Assembly: GCA_044358925.1 (NCBI GenBank)
Contig: JBIKNC010000016.1
Location: forward strand, 1 to 35,993
Direction: 5' to 3'
Length of the DNA: 35,993 bases
Source of the DNA: Rohdeia sp044358925
GTDB taxonomy: Bacteria > Planctomycetota > UBA1135 > GCA-002686595
Positions 1 through 7,479 of this stretch are shown here, piece by piece. The stretch's first letter is position 1. The number at the start of each line of letters is the position of its first letter. A model generated the notes under the pieces. That model made no database searches. It had not been told where the DNA came from and saw only the letters and a list, made by a program, of their open reading frames with translations. The translations under genes and the position numbers were made by a program.

Positions 1-831
1 GTGGCCGAACGCAAGGACGGCAAGCTCGTCCTCACCGAGACGACCGGCATCGTGCTCGTGCTCATCCCGGGCGGCACGTTCACGATGGGTGCGCAGAGCA
101 CCGATCGCAGCGGCCCCAACTACGACATCAACGCTGAAGCCGACGAAGGCCCGCCGCACGCGGTGACGCTGTCGCCGTACTTCATCTCGAAGTACGAGAT
201 GACCCAGGGACAGTGGCTCGCGACCTACGCAACCAATCCAAGCAACTACGACGAAGAGAGCTACGGAACCGATTGGAGCCGTGAGGAGCGCGAGTGGACG
301 GCTCTCCATCCGGTCGAGCGAGTGAGCTGGTTCGACAGCGACGCGGCGACACGAGTCCTCGGCCTCGTGCTGCCCAGTGAGGCGCAGTGGGAGCACAGTG
401 CTCGCGGGGGCAGTTCGAGCGTCTACTGGACAGGCGACGATCTCGAGTCGCTCCGAGGCGCTGCGAACGTCGCGGATGCGTACGCGAAGGCCAATGGTGC
501 AAGCACGCTGACGGTCGAAGCGGCGCTCGACGACGGCAACACGGTGCATGCGCAGGTGGGTTCGTACCGCGCGAACGACTTCGGGCTGTACGACGTGCAC
601 GGCAACGTCTGGGAGTGGTGCAGCGATGCGTACTCGAGTTCGCCGTACGGAGAGAGAGATGGTGCGGTCGATCCGCAGGTCGCTGGTGATGGCTCCGCGA
701 GCCGTGTCAACCGCGGCGGCAGTTTCTACGTCACCGCTGTGTACGCGCGGGCGGCGTTCCGCAACGGCGACACGCCGGAGTCCCGGATCAGTTACCTGGG
801 CCTCCGTCCCGCCAGGGGCATCACGCCTTGA
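1..831 (+). CDS. FGE/SUMF1-like (C-type-lectin fold) C-terminal domain of a truncated-by-window protein, probable DGR target
   Basis: The frame is open at the left edge. The GTG at position 1 aligns with an internal part of the homologous 3991-7338 protein (about residue 848), so the real N-terminus, probably a kinase, lies upstream. The visible 276 residues are a SUMF1/FGE-sulfatase domain: LIPGGTFTMG near the start, YEMTQGQW in the middle, GNVWEWCSDAY near residue 205, then RVNRGGSF. The two cysteines that true formylglycine-generating enzymes carry after RGGSW are absent, so catalysis is unlikely and a ligand-binding role fits better. The last ~45 residues differ from the paralogue at clustered non-synonymous sites between identical blocks, as in DGR variable regions. 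Domain assignment is confident. The binding role and DGR link are inference. Confidence 0.85.
   Translation: MAERKDGKLVLTETTGIVLVLIPGGTFTMGAQSTDRSGPNYDINAEADEGPPHAVTLSPYFISKYEMTQGQWLATYATNPSNYDEESYGTDWSREEREWTALHPVERVSWFDSDAATRVLGLVLPSEAQWEHSARGGSSSVYWTGDDLESLRGAANVADAYAKANGASTLTVEAALDDGNTVHAQVGSYRANDFGLYDVHGNVWEWCSDAYSSSPYGERDGAVDPQVAGDGSASRVNRGGSFYVTAVYARAAFRNGDTPESRISYLGLRPARGITP
700..794 (+). repeat. Candidate DGR variable region VR1
   Basis: This aligns without gaps to 7207-7301 (offset 6507). I count 27 mismatches in 16 codons. Of these, 25 fall at codon positions 1 or 2 and only two at position 3. Twelve of the 16 variable codons keep C as the third base in both copies, as if mutagenised from AAC codons. 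Upstream, 42 nt (658-699) are identical in both copies; downstream, 72 nt (795-866) are identical. This is the signature of adenine-directed mutagenic retrohoming from a template repeat. No template repeat was seen in the window. Confidence 0.7.
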
Positions 832-887
832 CTCTTCACCACTTCACATCCGCAGTCGGGGCAGGGCATGCGGACGTGAGGCGGCCT
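795..887 (+). repeat. Conserved 3' direct repeat copy 1 (IMH-like segment plus flank)
   Basis: This 93-nt stretch matches 7302-7394 with one difference (C at 867, A at 7374). It covers the last 12 sense codons and the stop, then continues about 56 nt into non-coding DNA. Identity that crosses the stop codon, directly after a hypervariable stretch, is what is expected of an initiation-of-mutagenic-homology region plus its downstream structure. It also shows that the two genes share a recent common origin or undergo conversion here. Confidence 0.75.
844..879 (+). promoter_or_regulatory. Hairpin downstream of VR1 (DGR cruciform-like)
   Basis: Arms 844-854 and 869-879 pair over 11 positions with one mismatch (848/875), around a 14-nt loop. 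It begins 13 nt after the stop codon. Hairpin/cruciform structures shortly after the variable region are known to aid retrohoming in the Bordetella phage DGR. It could also serve as a transcription terminator, although no T-run follows. Confidence 0.5.
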
Positions 888-959
888 CTCTCCGCTTCTT
901 GGTCGTGATGGGACGGGAGGTGGGGCCCTGTCCGAAACGTGCAGTCACACGTCCCTCCC

Positions 960-1280
960 ATGCGCGTCGAGCTCATCACCTTCCGCTACTCCGCGACCCT
1001 CGGCGGCTTCGACGACACGGCGCTCGTCGACGTCACGCGCGACAAGGAAGTGATCGCGTTCCGCGAGCACTTCCATTCGGTGAACGAAGTGCCGCACCTG
1101 TCGTGTGTCGTGCACGACCAGGACGCTGTCGTGCCGCAGGCGGTGCTCGAGCAGTCGCGGCTCGTGCGTCAACGACCGATCGCGACGGAACGATCGGGCG
1201 AGCGCTTCCCCGCCGGCCTCGCCGCCGCGTGGATCGTCGAGGACGACTTCGCGCCCAATCGCCCCGATTTCGGCGGTTGA
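960..1280 (+). CDS. Short protein resembling N-terminus of HRDC-type DGR accessory proteins
   Basis: A 106-residue product using ATG at 960; an earlier in-frame GTG at 939 is possible. The first ~55 residues (RYSATLGGFDDTAL, RDKEVIAFREHF, VPHLSCVV) look like a conserved module that I recall from HRDC-domain proteins encoded beside DGR reverse transcriptases. That identification is from memory and unverified. The C-terminal half does not resemble an HRDC domain, so the gene may be truncated or its 3' end replaced. It lies 128 nt downstream of the variable-region gene, where DGR accessory genes usually sit. No reverse transcriptase follows. Confidence 0.5.
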   Translation: MRVELITFRYSATLGGFDDTALVDVTRDKEVIAFREHFHSVNEVPHLSCVVHDQDAVVPQAVLEQSRLVRQRPIATERSGERFPAGLAAAWIVEDDFAPNRPDFGG

Positions 1281-1353
1281 TCGGCGCCGTGCCAGCGCTT
1301 CGAATCACGCGCACGTGGCCGAAGCCGGTCACCAGTGGAGCGTGAAGAAGCCC

Positions 1354-1612
1354 ATGCACGAAGCGGATCGACCGACACGGGTGACGTTCATCGCCGACGA
1401 ACATCTCGGCGAATGGAGAGTCACGAGCCAGTCCTCGTACCGGGGCGCGACACTCGCACCGGCCGGCGGCCTGCGAAGGGTCGAGGGCCGCGACTTCGAC
1501 GCAGGCACACAGAGCCTGTGGAGCCTGCGCGGCGTGCGGAGCAACGAGCGCTACACGTCGAGCGCCGAGAAGGCGCTGCTCGCGGCTCGACAGGAGGGCC
1601 TCGGCCGAGGCC
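1354..1612 (+). pseudogene. Truncated chlorite-dismutase-family (Cld/HemQ-like) remnant
   Basis: From ATG 1354 (or GTG 1381) the frame reads about 85 residues resembling the N-terminal half of a chlorite dismutase family protein: VTFIADEHLGEW, LWSLRGVRSNERY and EKALLAARQEGLGR. After about 1612 the similarity stops and the frame becomes arginine-rich. The heme-binding C-terminal half, including the proximal histidine, is missing. The reading frame stays open without a plausible stop for this gene. I read it as a gene fragment left by a deletion or insertion. The family call rests on recalled motif similarity. Confidence 0.45.
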
Positions 1613-1784
1613 GGCAGCACGCGCGCCGACGACGGACGCGCGTAACTTCGGCAGCTCGTGGGGTCTTCACCGTCCGGCCATCGATACTTGTTCGACGCCC
1701 GCGTTCGCGTTCGCGCGGCTCGGCATTGAATGGGTCAGGCGCACGCCTTCGTGTGCGCTCCTCGACATCGACCCCACCACTGCC
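1613..1784. other. Intergenic stretch upstream of the secreted repeat protein
   Basis: No gene is supported here. It separates the Cld-like remnant from the start of the secreted protein at 1785 and probably holds that gene's promoter. I could not pick a convincing -35/-10 pair. Confidence 0.3.
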
Positions 1785-3842
1785 ATGTTCGCTCCCACGA
1801 AATCCATCGCCGCGGGACTCGGCCTCGCGCTCCTCGTCGCCGTTCCGGCGGCCCGCGCTCAGGTTCCGACTCTCGCCGCTGCTCCTGGTCCCGCGGCCGC
1901 TCCCTGCGCCGCCTGGGACAAGACTCCCTTCGACCCCAACAATCCGATCGTCATCGAGGGTTTCCTCGTCGCCCACGACACGGCCGCGCTCGGCGTGAGC
2001 GCCTTCTCGTCGTCCGCGCGCAAATGGACGCCCGTCTCCGGCCCGACATCCAGCATCGTCGGGAGCGGTGACTGGTGCCTGCTGACGCGCGAGCCCGGCG
2101 CGATGACCGCGTACAGCGCGCGCCTCAATTCGACCGCCGTGCTGCCCATGCTCGGCGTCGCTCCGATCGTGATCAGCGTGTCGGACGACGTGATTCTCGT
2201 CGTCACCGTCAATCCCGTCGGCATGACGACGGCCTGGGGTTACAGCGCGGTGTCGGGCGTGTGGGTTCCGCTGCCGCTGGGCGGCCCGATCGCTGTGGCC
2301 GACACGACCATCTCGCGCTTCGTGATCGGTGTGCGCGAAGGACCGCTGTACCACGGCTTCAGCGCGCGCACGGGCGCGTGGACCACGTTCGCGGGCCCCG
2401 GCCCGGGCGCGCCGATGACGGCGGACGGCAACACGTTGCTCGTCGACTTCTTCGCCTCGGGCAGCGCGCCCTTCGTGTCGGCTTTCAGCGGTGTGCGCGG
2501 CTGTTGGGCGGCGTCGCCTCCGCTCCACCCGACGAACAACACGCTCGTCGACCACAACATCGCCTACGTCCGCACGGGCCTCGGCGGCGCCGCGACGTTC
2601 GTTCCCGCGGCCTACAGCGCGTACCGCGCCGCGTGGACCGTCTCGGGTGCCGCTCGTCCGCTCGTCGCCGGCATCGTCGAAGTCGTCACGGACAACGTCG
2701 CGTACATCGAACACCCCGCGGTTGGTTTGAGGAGTGAAGCCTTCGGAGCCGGAACGGGAACGTCGGCTCTGCTCGCGGGTCCCTTCACGCTGGTCAACCT
2801 CGACGAGGACTACGCCATCGTGCGTGACCTCGGCGCGCCTGTCGCGATCGGCTACAGCCCGTTGTGCGGCGGCTTCTGGGCCCCCGAGCCGCTTCCGGCC
2901 GGCGTCGCCGTGGCTCCGATCCTCGGCCCCGACCACATCGGCGGCATCGACGCGACGGTCTCTGCGCACGTGTTCCTGCCCGACTCGAACATGTGGGCCG
3001 CGCCGCTCCCGAAGACCGCTGCCGCGACCGTCATTCCGGAGGACTCGATCATCGAGATCAGCGAGGCGTTCGTGACGAACGCCATCGACACGCGCTACGG
3101 CATCTGGCACCCGACGGTGCCGCTCCCGCTCCCGACGACGTCGGGCGGTTCGGTGATCCCGCACCAGACGCCCGGCGGCATCGTCCACGTCTTCGACGAG
3201 CGCTGCGACATGTGGAACGCGCCGTACGCACTCGCTGCGCCGCAGGTACTCGCGGCCGGAACCAACCTCGTGCTCGCCTACCCGTCGCCTGCTGTGCTCG
3301 GCGGCATGATCGAGGCTTACAGCGTGCAGCGCTGTGACTGGACCGCACCGGCGGCGGTGCTTCCGCTCGCACTGGTGCCCGTCGTGGAGGAGAACGTGGC
3401 CGCCATCGTCGACTCCACAGGCACGCTCTGGGCCTACGGCTCCGCGAACGACGGCCACACGTACTACCAGTGGCCGAACGACACCGAGTACCACGTCAGC
3501 GGACCGCACGCCAATCCGGCCTGCGCGCCGACGCTGGTCGGCTACGGCGTGCGCTCGACGCCCGGCAACTTCTCGTTCGTGCTGGTCGGCCCCACGCTCC
3601 AGTGCCCGCCGCTCGTGCTGCCCGGCTTCACCGGAGAGCTGTGGCTGCCGCCCGCGCTGACCAGCATCTTCACGACGCTCGGCCTCCACGACCCTGACTG
3701 CATGCTCGAGATGAACGTCAGCCTCGCCAACCAACTGACGGGCTGCATCATGCCGTGGCTGCAACCGCTGACGCTCGACGCCGCGACCTTCACGTTCGGC
3801 TTCGGCTGCCGGCGCGCGGACCCGCTCTACATCTTCGACTGA
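1785..3842 (+). CDS. Secreted repeat protein, propeller-like, unknown function
   Basis: 685 residues from ATG 1785. An N-terminal signal peptide is clear: MFAPTK, a hydrophobic core GLGLALLVAVPA, then an A-x-A site before QVP. The mature part has about eight or more degenerate repeats of roughly 45-60 residues. Each has a motif like xYSxxxGxW or xFSxxxGxW (AYSARL, GYSAVSGVWVP, GFSARTGAWTT, AFSGVRGCW, AYSAYRAAW, GYSPLCGGFW, VFDERCDMW, AYSVQRCDW), which suggests a beta-propeller-like or other repeated beta fold. The upstream open frame back to 1335 is not plausible because it lacks protein-like composition. Function is unknown; export to periplasm or outside is inferred from the signal peptide. 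Confidence 0.75.
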   Translation: MFAPTKSIAAGLGLALLVAVPAARAQVPTLAAAPGPAAAPCAAWDKTPFDPNNPIVIEGFLVAHDTAALGVSAFSSSARKWTPVSGPTSSIVGSGDWCLLTREPGAMTAYSARLNSTAVLPMLGVAPIVISVSDDVILVVTVNPVGMTTAWGYSAVSGVWVPLPLGGPIAVADTTISRFVIGVREGPLYHGFSARTGAWTTFAGPGPGAPMTADGNTLLVDFFASGSAPFVSAFSGVRGCWAASPPLHPTNNTLVDHNIAYVRTGLGGAATFVPAAYSAYRAAWTVSGAARPLVAGIVEVVTDNVAYIEHPAVGLRSEAFGAGTGTSALLAGPFTLVNLDEDYAIVRDLGAPVAIGYSPLCGGFWAPEPLPAGVAVAPILGPDHIGGIDATVSAHVFLPDSNMWAAPLPKTAAATVIPEDSIIEISEAFVTNAIDTRYGIWHPTVPLPLPTTSGGSVIPHQTPGGIVHVFDERCDMWNAPYALAAPQVLAAGTNLVLAYPSPAVLGGMIEAYSVQRCDWTAPAAVLPLALVPVVEENVAAIVDSTGTLWAYGSANDGHTYYQWPNDTEYHVSGPHANPACAPTLVGYGVRSTPGNFSFVLVGPTLQCPPLVLPGFTGELWLPPALTSIFTTLGLHDPDCMLEMNVSLANQLTGCIMPWLQPLTLDAATFTFGFGCRRADPLYIFD

Positions 3843-3901
3843 GCGTCCGTCGAAGCGACGCACCACGTCGCACCAAGGCATGGCCGCATGAAGCGGCGTA
3901 C

Positions 3902-3934
3902 GGCCCGACACGTCCACACTGGGCGTGTCGGGCC
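3902..3934 (+). terminator. Perfect 11-bp hairpin, probable terminator
   Basis: Arms GGCCCGACACG (3902-3912) and CGTGTCGGGCC (3924-3934) pair perfectly around an 11-nt loop, 59 nt after the stop of the secreted repeat protein and 56 nt before the kinase start. A short T/C-containing stretch follows but no strong T-run. Confidence 0.6.
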
Positions 3935-3990
3935 TCTGCTTGGGCGCGCGTCGTTAGGATGGCGCGCGCCGCGTGGCCTGCCCTCCACCG

Positions 3991-6900
3991 ATGAGCGACT
4001 CCCCCGATCCGCTGGCTCAGTCCGTCTTCGCGCGCTTCGTTGCCGAGCGCGGCGAGGACGACGCCGTGGACTTCGAGACCTGGTGCGCGCGCCAGCCGGA
4101 CGTGGCGGCGTCGCCCGAACTCGCGGCGCGGCTCGCGAAGCTGCACGCAGCGTCGAACGCGCGCTTGGGTGCACTCGAAGCGCCGCAGGGGCGCGACCTG
4201 TCGACGACTCACTTCCGCCCACGCGAGCGCGCCCGCGGCGCGAAGCCCAGTGAATCGCCGGAAGGCGCGCTGAGACCCGGCCAGCACATCGGGCCCTTCG
4301 TGCTGCAGTCGTTCATCGCGCAGGGCGGTATGGGCCAGGTGTGGGTAGCGCTCGACGAGAAGCTGCGGCGACAGATCGCGCTCAAGCTCGTGCTGCCGGG
4401 CCGCGTCGACCTGCGCAGCGTCGAATTCTTCGCACGCGAGGCACGCGCGGGCGGACGGCTCGCGCATCCGAACATCGTCACGACGCTCGCGCACGGGAGC
4501 GACGGCGGCCTGGCGTGGATCGCGCAGGAGCTGGTCGAAGGCTCGTGGACGCTCAAGGAGTTCCTCGACGAGCTGCGCGCGGCCGACACCGTTCCGAAGG
4601 ACCACTACTCGAGAGTCGCAGAGGTCGTCGCGCAGCTCGCGGACGCGCTCGAGGCCGCACACGCCGCCGGTGTGATCCACCGCGACGTGAAGCCGGCCAA
4701 CGTACTGATCGCGCCCGACGATCGACCGAAGTTGACCGACTTCGGTCTCGCGCGCTTGAGCGACGAGTCGCTGCTCTCGATGACGGGCGAAGTGACCGGC
4801 ACGTACAACTACATGAGCCCCGAGCAGGTCAAGGGCTTGGGCTCGGCCATCGACCACCGAACGGACGTGTTCAGCCTCGGCATCGTCCTGTACGAGCTGC
4901 TCACGTTGCGCCGCCCGTTCGATGGCGACACGACGCATCAGATCGCTGAGAAGATCATCAACTTCGATCCGCCGGATGCCGCGAAGATCCGTTCGCAGTG
5001 CCCGCGCGACCTGGCGGTGATCTGCTCGAAGGCGCTCGAGAAAGATCCCGTCCGGCGCTACCAGACGATGGCCGAGTTCGCGGCGGACCTGCGGAGGCAT
5101 CTTGCGAACGAGCCGATCCAAGCAAAGCCGTCAGGAGCCTGGGCGCACGCGATCAAGTGGGTGAAGCGCCACCCGGTGGTGAGCTCGTCCGGTGCGGTGG
5201 CCGTGATCGGCTTCGCGGTGGTCGCGGCGCTTCTTGTCTTGAATGTGCGCACGAACGAGAAGCTCGGGCAGGCGAACACGGACCTTTCGGAGCAGACACG
5301 CCAGGCCGAGACCAACGCAACCCAGGCGCAAGCGAACGCTGAGACGGCGCAGCGCAACGCCGACGAGGCAAGGCGCGAACAGGAGCGCGCCGTCACGGCG
5401 GAACGTGAAGCGGAACAGAAGCTGGCGGATGTGCTCTCGCTCTCGGCGACGCGCAACCTCGAGCGGCTCATCGAGGAGGCGAAGGACCTCATGCCGCCCA
5501 CGCCGGAGATGCTGCCGCGCTACGAGGCGTGGCTGCGCGAGGCGCGGGAGTTGCTCGACGGCAAGCCGGCGGATCCACAGACGGGCACGCCCGCGCGACC
5601 GAGCCTCGCGAACCACCGCGCGAAGCTGGCCGAGTTGCAGGCGCGCGCGATGCCGGAGACGGATCCGGCGCGGCTCGAGGAGGCGCGGGCGCACGAGAGC
5701 TTCGGCGAACTCGAAACCGTGCGCGCAGAGATCCTCTGGCACCGGCGCATGCTCGGCGACGAGCCGTGGCCGGATCGGGCGCAGATCGAAGCGCAACTGC
5801 AGTCCGAAGCGCTGCCGAGCGACGGCGAAGCGCTGAACAGCCTCGCATGGTCGCTCGTCGATCCGACGGCGCCTCGCATCGGCGAGGAGCTGCGCGCTCT
5901 GGTCATCGCGGAGCGCGCACTCTCCGCCGTGGTCGAGTCCGACCGTACGAACGCACTCGACACGCTGGCCTGGGCGCAGTTCCGCTCGGGTCGCTTCGGC
6001 GAAGCGCTCGGGACCGGCACGCAGGCCGCGAGCGAAGTGGGCGACGGTTCGCTCGACGAGTCGCTCACCGCCCTGCGCGCTGCGATCGCAGCGTGGGATC
6101 CTACAGCGGAGTCCGACCGTCGCGCCGATCTCGCGCGCCTTGCCGCGCGCCAGTCGGCGCTCGAGATCGAGGTCGGCGAGCGCCGCTTCGCGAAGGAGGA
6201 CGACTCGTGGTGGAACGAGCAGCTCATCGGGCTCATGTCCGGCATCGAGGCGCTGCACGATCCAGAGACCGGCCCCGCGGGCGACACGCTGGACGCCGCC
6301 TTCGGCTGGGGCATTGCGAAGCGCTACGAGTTTGCGCGCACGATCCGCGAGCGCTCGATCGACGGCCCTGAGGCCAGTCGTCTCTGGGACGAGGCGATCG
6401 CGGCGATCAAGACCTCAGCGAAATACGACGGACTCGTACTCACGCCGCAGCTCGGAATCCTGCCGATCGGCACGGACCCGGACTCACGGCTGTGGGAGTT
6501 CGCACACCTGCAGTCGGGGGACGTCGCTACGCGTGGCACGGACGGCAAACTCGTCCTCACCGAGACGACCGGCATCGTGCTCGTGCTCATCCCGGGCGGG
6601 ACGTTCACGATGGGCGCGCAGAAAACCAATCCGAACCGCCCCAACTTCGACCCGAATGCTGAAGCCGACGAGGCCCCACCGCGCGCGGTGACGCTGTCGC
6701 CGTACTTCATCTCGAAGTACGAGATGACACAGGGGCAGTGGCTCGCTGCGACGGGTACTGAGCCCTCGAACTATCGCCGGGACAACCTCGCGCTGACGCT
6801 CCTGCATCCGGTCGAGCAAGTCTCATGGACGCAGAGTACGGCAACCTGCACGAACCTCGGCCTCGTGCTCCCGACCGAAGCGCAGTGGGAACGTGCTGCG

Positions 6901-7338
6901 CGCGCAGGTACGAGCACACCGTGGTGCTTCGGTGGTCCGGATCGCGAGGTGCTGCGTGGCAAGATCAACATCGCCGACAAGACGGCGAAGGATGCTGGTG
7001 CGACGTGGACAGCGATCCAAGATTGGCCGGACCACGAAGATGGCAGCAGCGTGCACTGCGCCATCGGCTTCTATCCGGCAAACGACTTCGGCCTGCACGA
7101 GGTGCACGGGAACCTGTGGGAGTGGTGCAGCGATGCGTATTCGAGTTCGGCGTACCGGGCGCGAGATGGTGCGGTCGATCCGCAGGTCGCTGGTGATGGC
7201 TCCGCGGCCCGCGTCCTCCGCGGCGGCAGTTTCAGCAGCACCGCTGTGTTCGCGCGGGCGGCGGGCCGCGGCAACAACACGCCGGGGATCCAGAACGTCA
7301 GCCTGGGCCTCCGTCCCGCCAGGGGCATCACGCCTTGA
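3991..7338 (+). CDS. Membrane Ser/Thr protein kinase fused to C-terminal FGE/SUMF1-like domain, probable DGR target
   Basis: 1115 residues from ATG 3991 (a GTG at 3973 is possible). Kinase domain about residues 95-365: glycine loop QGGMGQ at 111, catalytic Lys132 in IALKLV, HRDVKPAN from His230, DFG from Asp250, SPE at 276-278. One transmembrane helix follows at about 396-419, then a coiled coil rich in Q/A/E/R (about 424-484), a helical region with TPR-like segments, and an FGE/SUMF1 domain from about 851 to the end. The catalytic FGE cysteines are missing. The kinase is predicted cytoplasmic and the FGE domain external, so it may be a sensor passing a ligand signal across the membrane. The last 60 residues carry VR2. 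Kinase-FGE fusions are known DGR targets in other phyla. Confidence 0.92.
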   Translation: MSDSPDPLAQSVFARFVAERGEDDAVDFETWCARQPDVAASPELAARLAKLHAASNARLGALEAPQGRDLSTTHFRPRERARGAKPSESPEGALRPGQHIGPFVLQSFIAQGGMGQVWVALDEKLRRQIALKLVLPGRVDLRSVEFFAREARAGGRLAHPNIVTTLAHGSDGGLAWIAQELVEGSWTLKEFLDELRAADTVPKDHYSRVAEVVAQLADALEAAHAAGVIHRDVKPANVLIAPDDRPKLTDFGLARLSDESLLSMTGEVTGTYNYMSPEQVKGLGSAIDHRTDVFSLGIVLYELLTLRRPFDGDTTHQIAEKIINFDPPDAAKIRSQCPRDLAVICSKALEKDPVRRYQTMAEFAADLRRHLANEPIQAKPSGAWAHAIKWVKRHPVVSSSGAVAVIGFAVVAALLVLNVRTNEKLGQANTDLSEQTRQAETNATQAQANAETAQRNADEARREQERAVTAEREAEQKLADVLSLSATRNLERLIEEAKDLMPPTPEMLPRYEAWLREARELLDGKPADPQTGTPARPSLANHRAKLAELQARAMPETDPARLEEARAHESFGELETVRAEILWHRRMLGDEPWPDRAQIEAQLQSEALPSDGEALNSLAWSLVDPTAPRIGEELRALVIAERALSAVVESDRTNALDTLAWAQFRSGRFGEALGTGTQAASEVGDGSLDESLTALRAAIAAWDPTAESDRRADLARLAARQSALEIEVGERRFAKEDDSWWNEQLIGLMSGIEALHDPETGPAGDTLDAAFGWGIAKRYEFARTIRERSIDGPEASRLWDEAIAAIKTSAKYDGLVLTPQLGILPIGTDPDSRLWEFAHLQSGDVATRGTDGKLVLTETTGIVLVLIPGGTFTMGAQKTNPNRPNFDPNAEADEAPPRAVTLSPYFISKYEMTQGQWLAATGTEPSNYRRDNLALTLLHPVEQVSWTQSTATCTNLGLVLPTEAQWERAARAGTSTPWCFGGPDREVLRGKINIADKTAKDAGATWTAIQDWPDHEDGSSVHCAIGFYPANDFGLHEVHGNLWEWCSDAYSSSAYRARDGAVDPQVAGDGSAARVLRGGSFSSTAVFARAAGRGNNTPGIQNVSLGLRPARGITP
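7207..7301 (+). repeat. Candidate DGR variable region VR2
   Basis: Counterpart of 700-794 in the 3' end of the kinase-FGE gene. It encodes ARVLRGGSFSS, TAVFARAAGRGNNTP and the residues just before LGLRP. Several codons here are AAC (two adjacent near 7270 and one near 7293) where VR1 has other NNC codons, consistent with partly unmutated template adenines. The 42 nt upstream (7165-7206) and 72 nt downstream are identical to the first copy. Confidence 0.7.
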
Positions 7339-7394
7339 CTCTTCACCACTTCACATCCGCAGTCGGGGCAGGGAATGCGGACGTGAGGCGGCCT
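7302..7394 (+). repeat. Conserved 3' direct repeat copy 2 (IMH-like segment plus flank)
   Basis: Second copy of the 93-nt block at 795-887, with one mismatch. It spans the end of the kinase-FGE gene, the TGA and the hairpin flank, and diverges sharply after 7394. Confidence 0.75.
7351..7386 (+). promoter_or_regulatory. Hairpin downstream of VR2 (DGR cruciform-like)
   Basis: Same structure as 844-879: arms 7351-7361 and 7376-7386 with one mismatched pair and a 14-nt loop. The only base that differs between the two copies lies in the loop, so the stem is conserved. Confidence 0.5.
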
Positions 7395-7425
7395 CCGGAG
7401 CGGCGTGCGCAGCCGCCGGCGGAGG
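7392..7425. terminator. Compound hairpin between convergent genes
   Basis: Outer arms CCTCCG (7392-7397) and CGGAGG (7420-7425) enclose an inner stem GCGGC (7400-7404) with GCCGC (7412-7416). It lies between the end of the kinase-FGE gene and the end of the ABC ATPase gene, so it may stop transcription from both sides. There is no T-run. Confidence 0.4.
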
Positions 7426-7479
7426 AAGGGCGCCGGAGCAAGGCCGTGAGGTGTCGAAGAAGCGCCCGCTCGAAGATCT

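Noticed and set aside
1..831. Functional formylglycine-generating enzyme
   Set aside because: The catalytic cysteines following RGGSW in true FGE are missing here and in the 3991-7338 protein.
1335..1784. N-terminal extension of the secreted repeat protein
   Set aside because: A clean signal peptide begins at 1785; the upstream frame is Arg-rich and overlaps the Cld-like remnant in another frame.
1551..3917. 788-residue minus-strand frame
   Set aside because: It is a shadow of the secreted repeat protein; the composition is dominated by Arg/Asp/Glu/Val and shows no motif.
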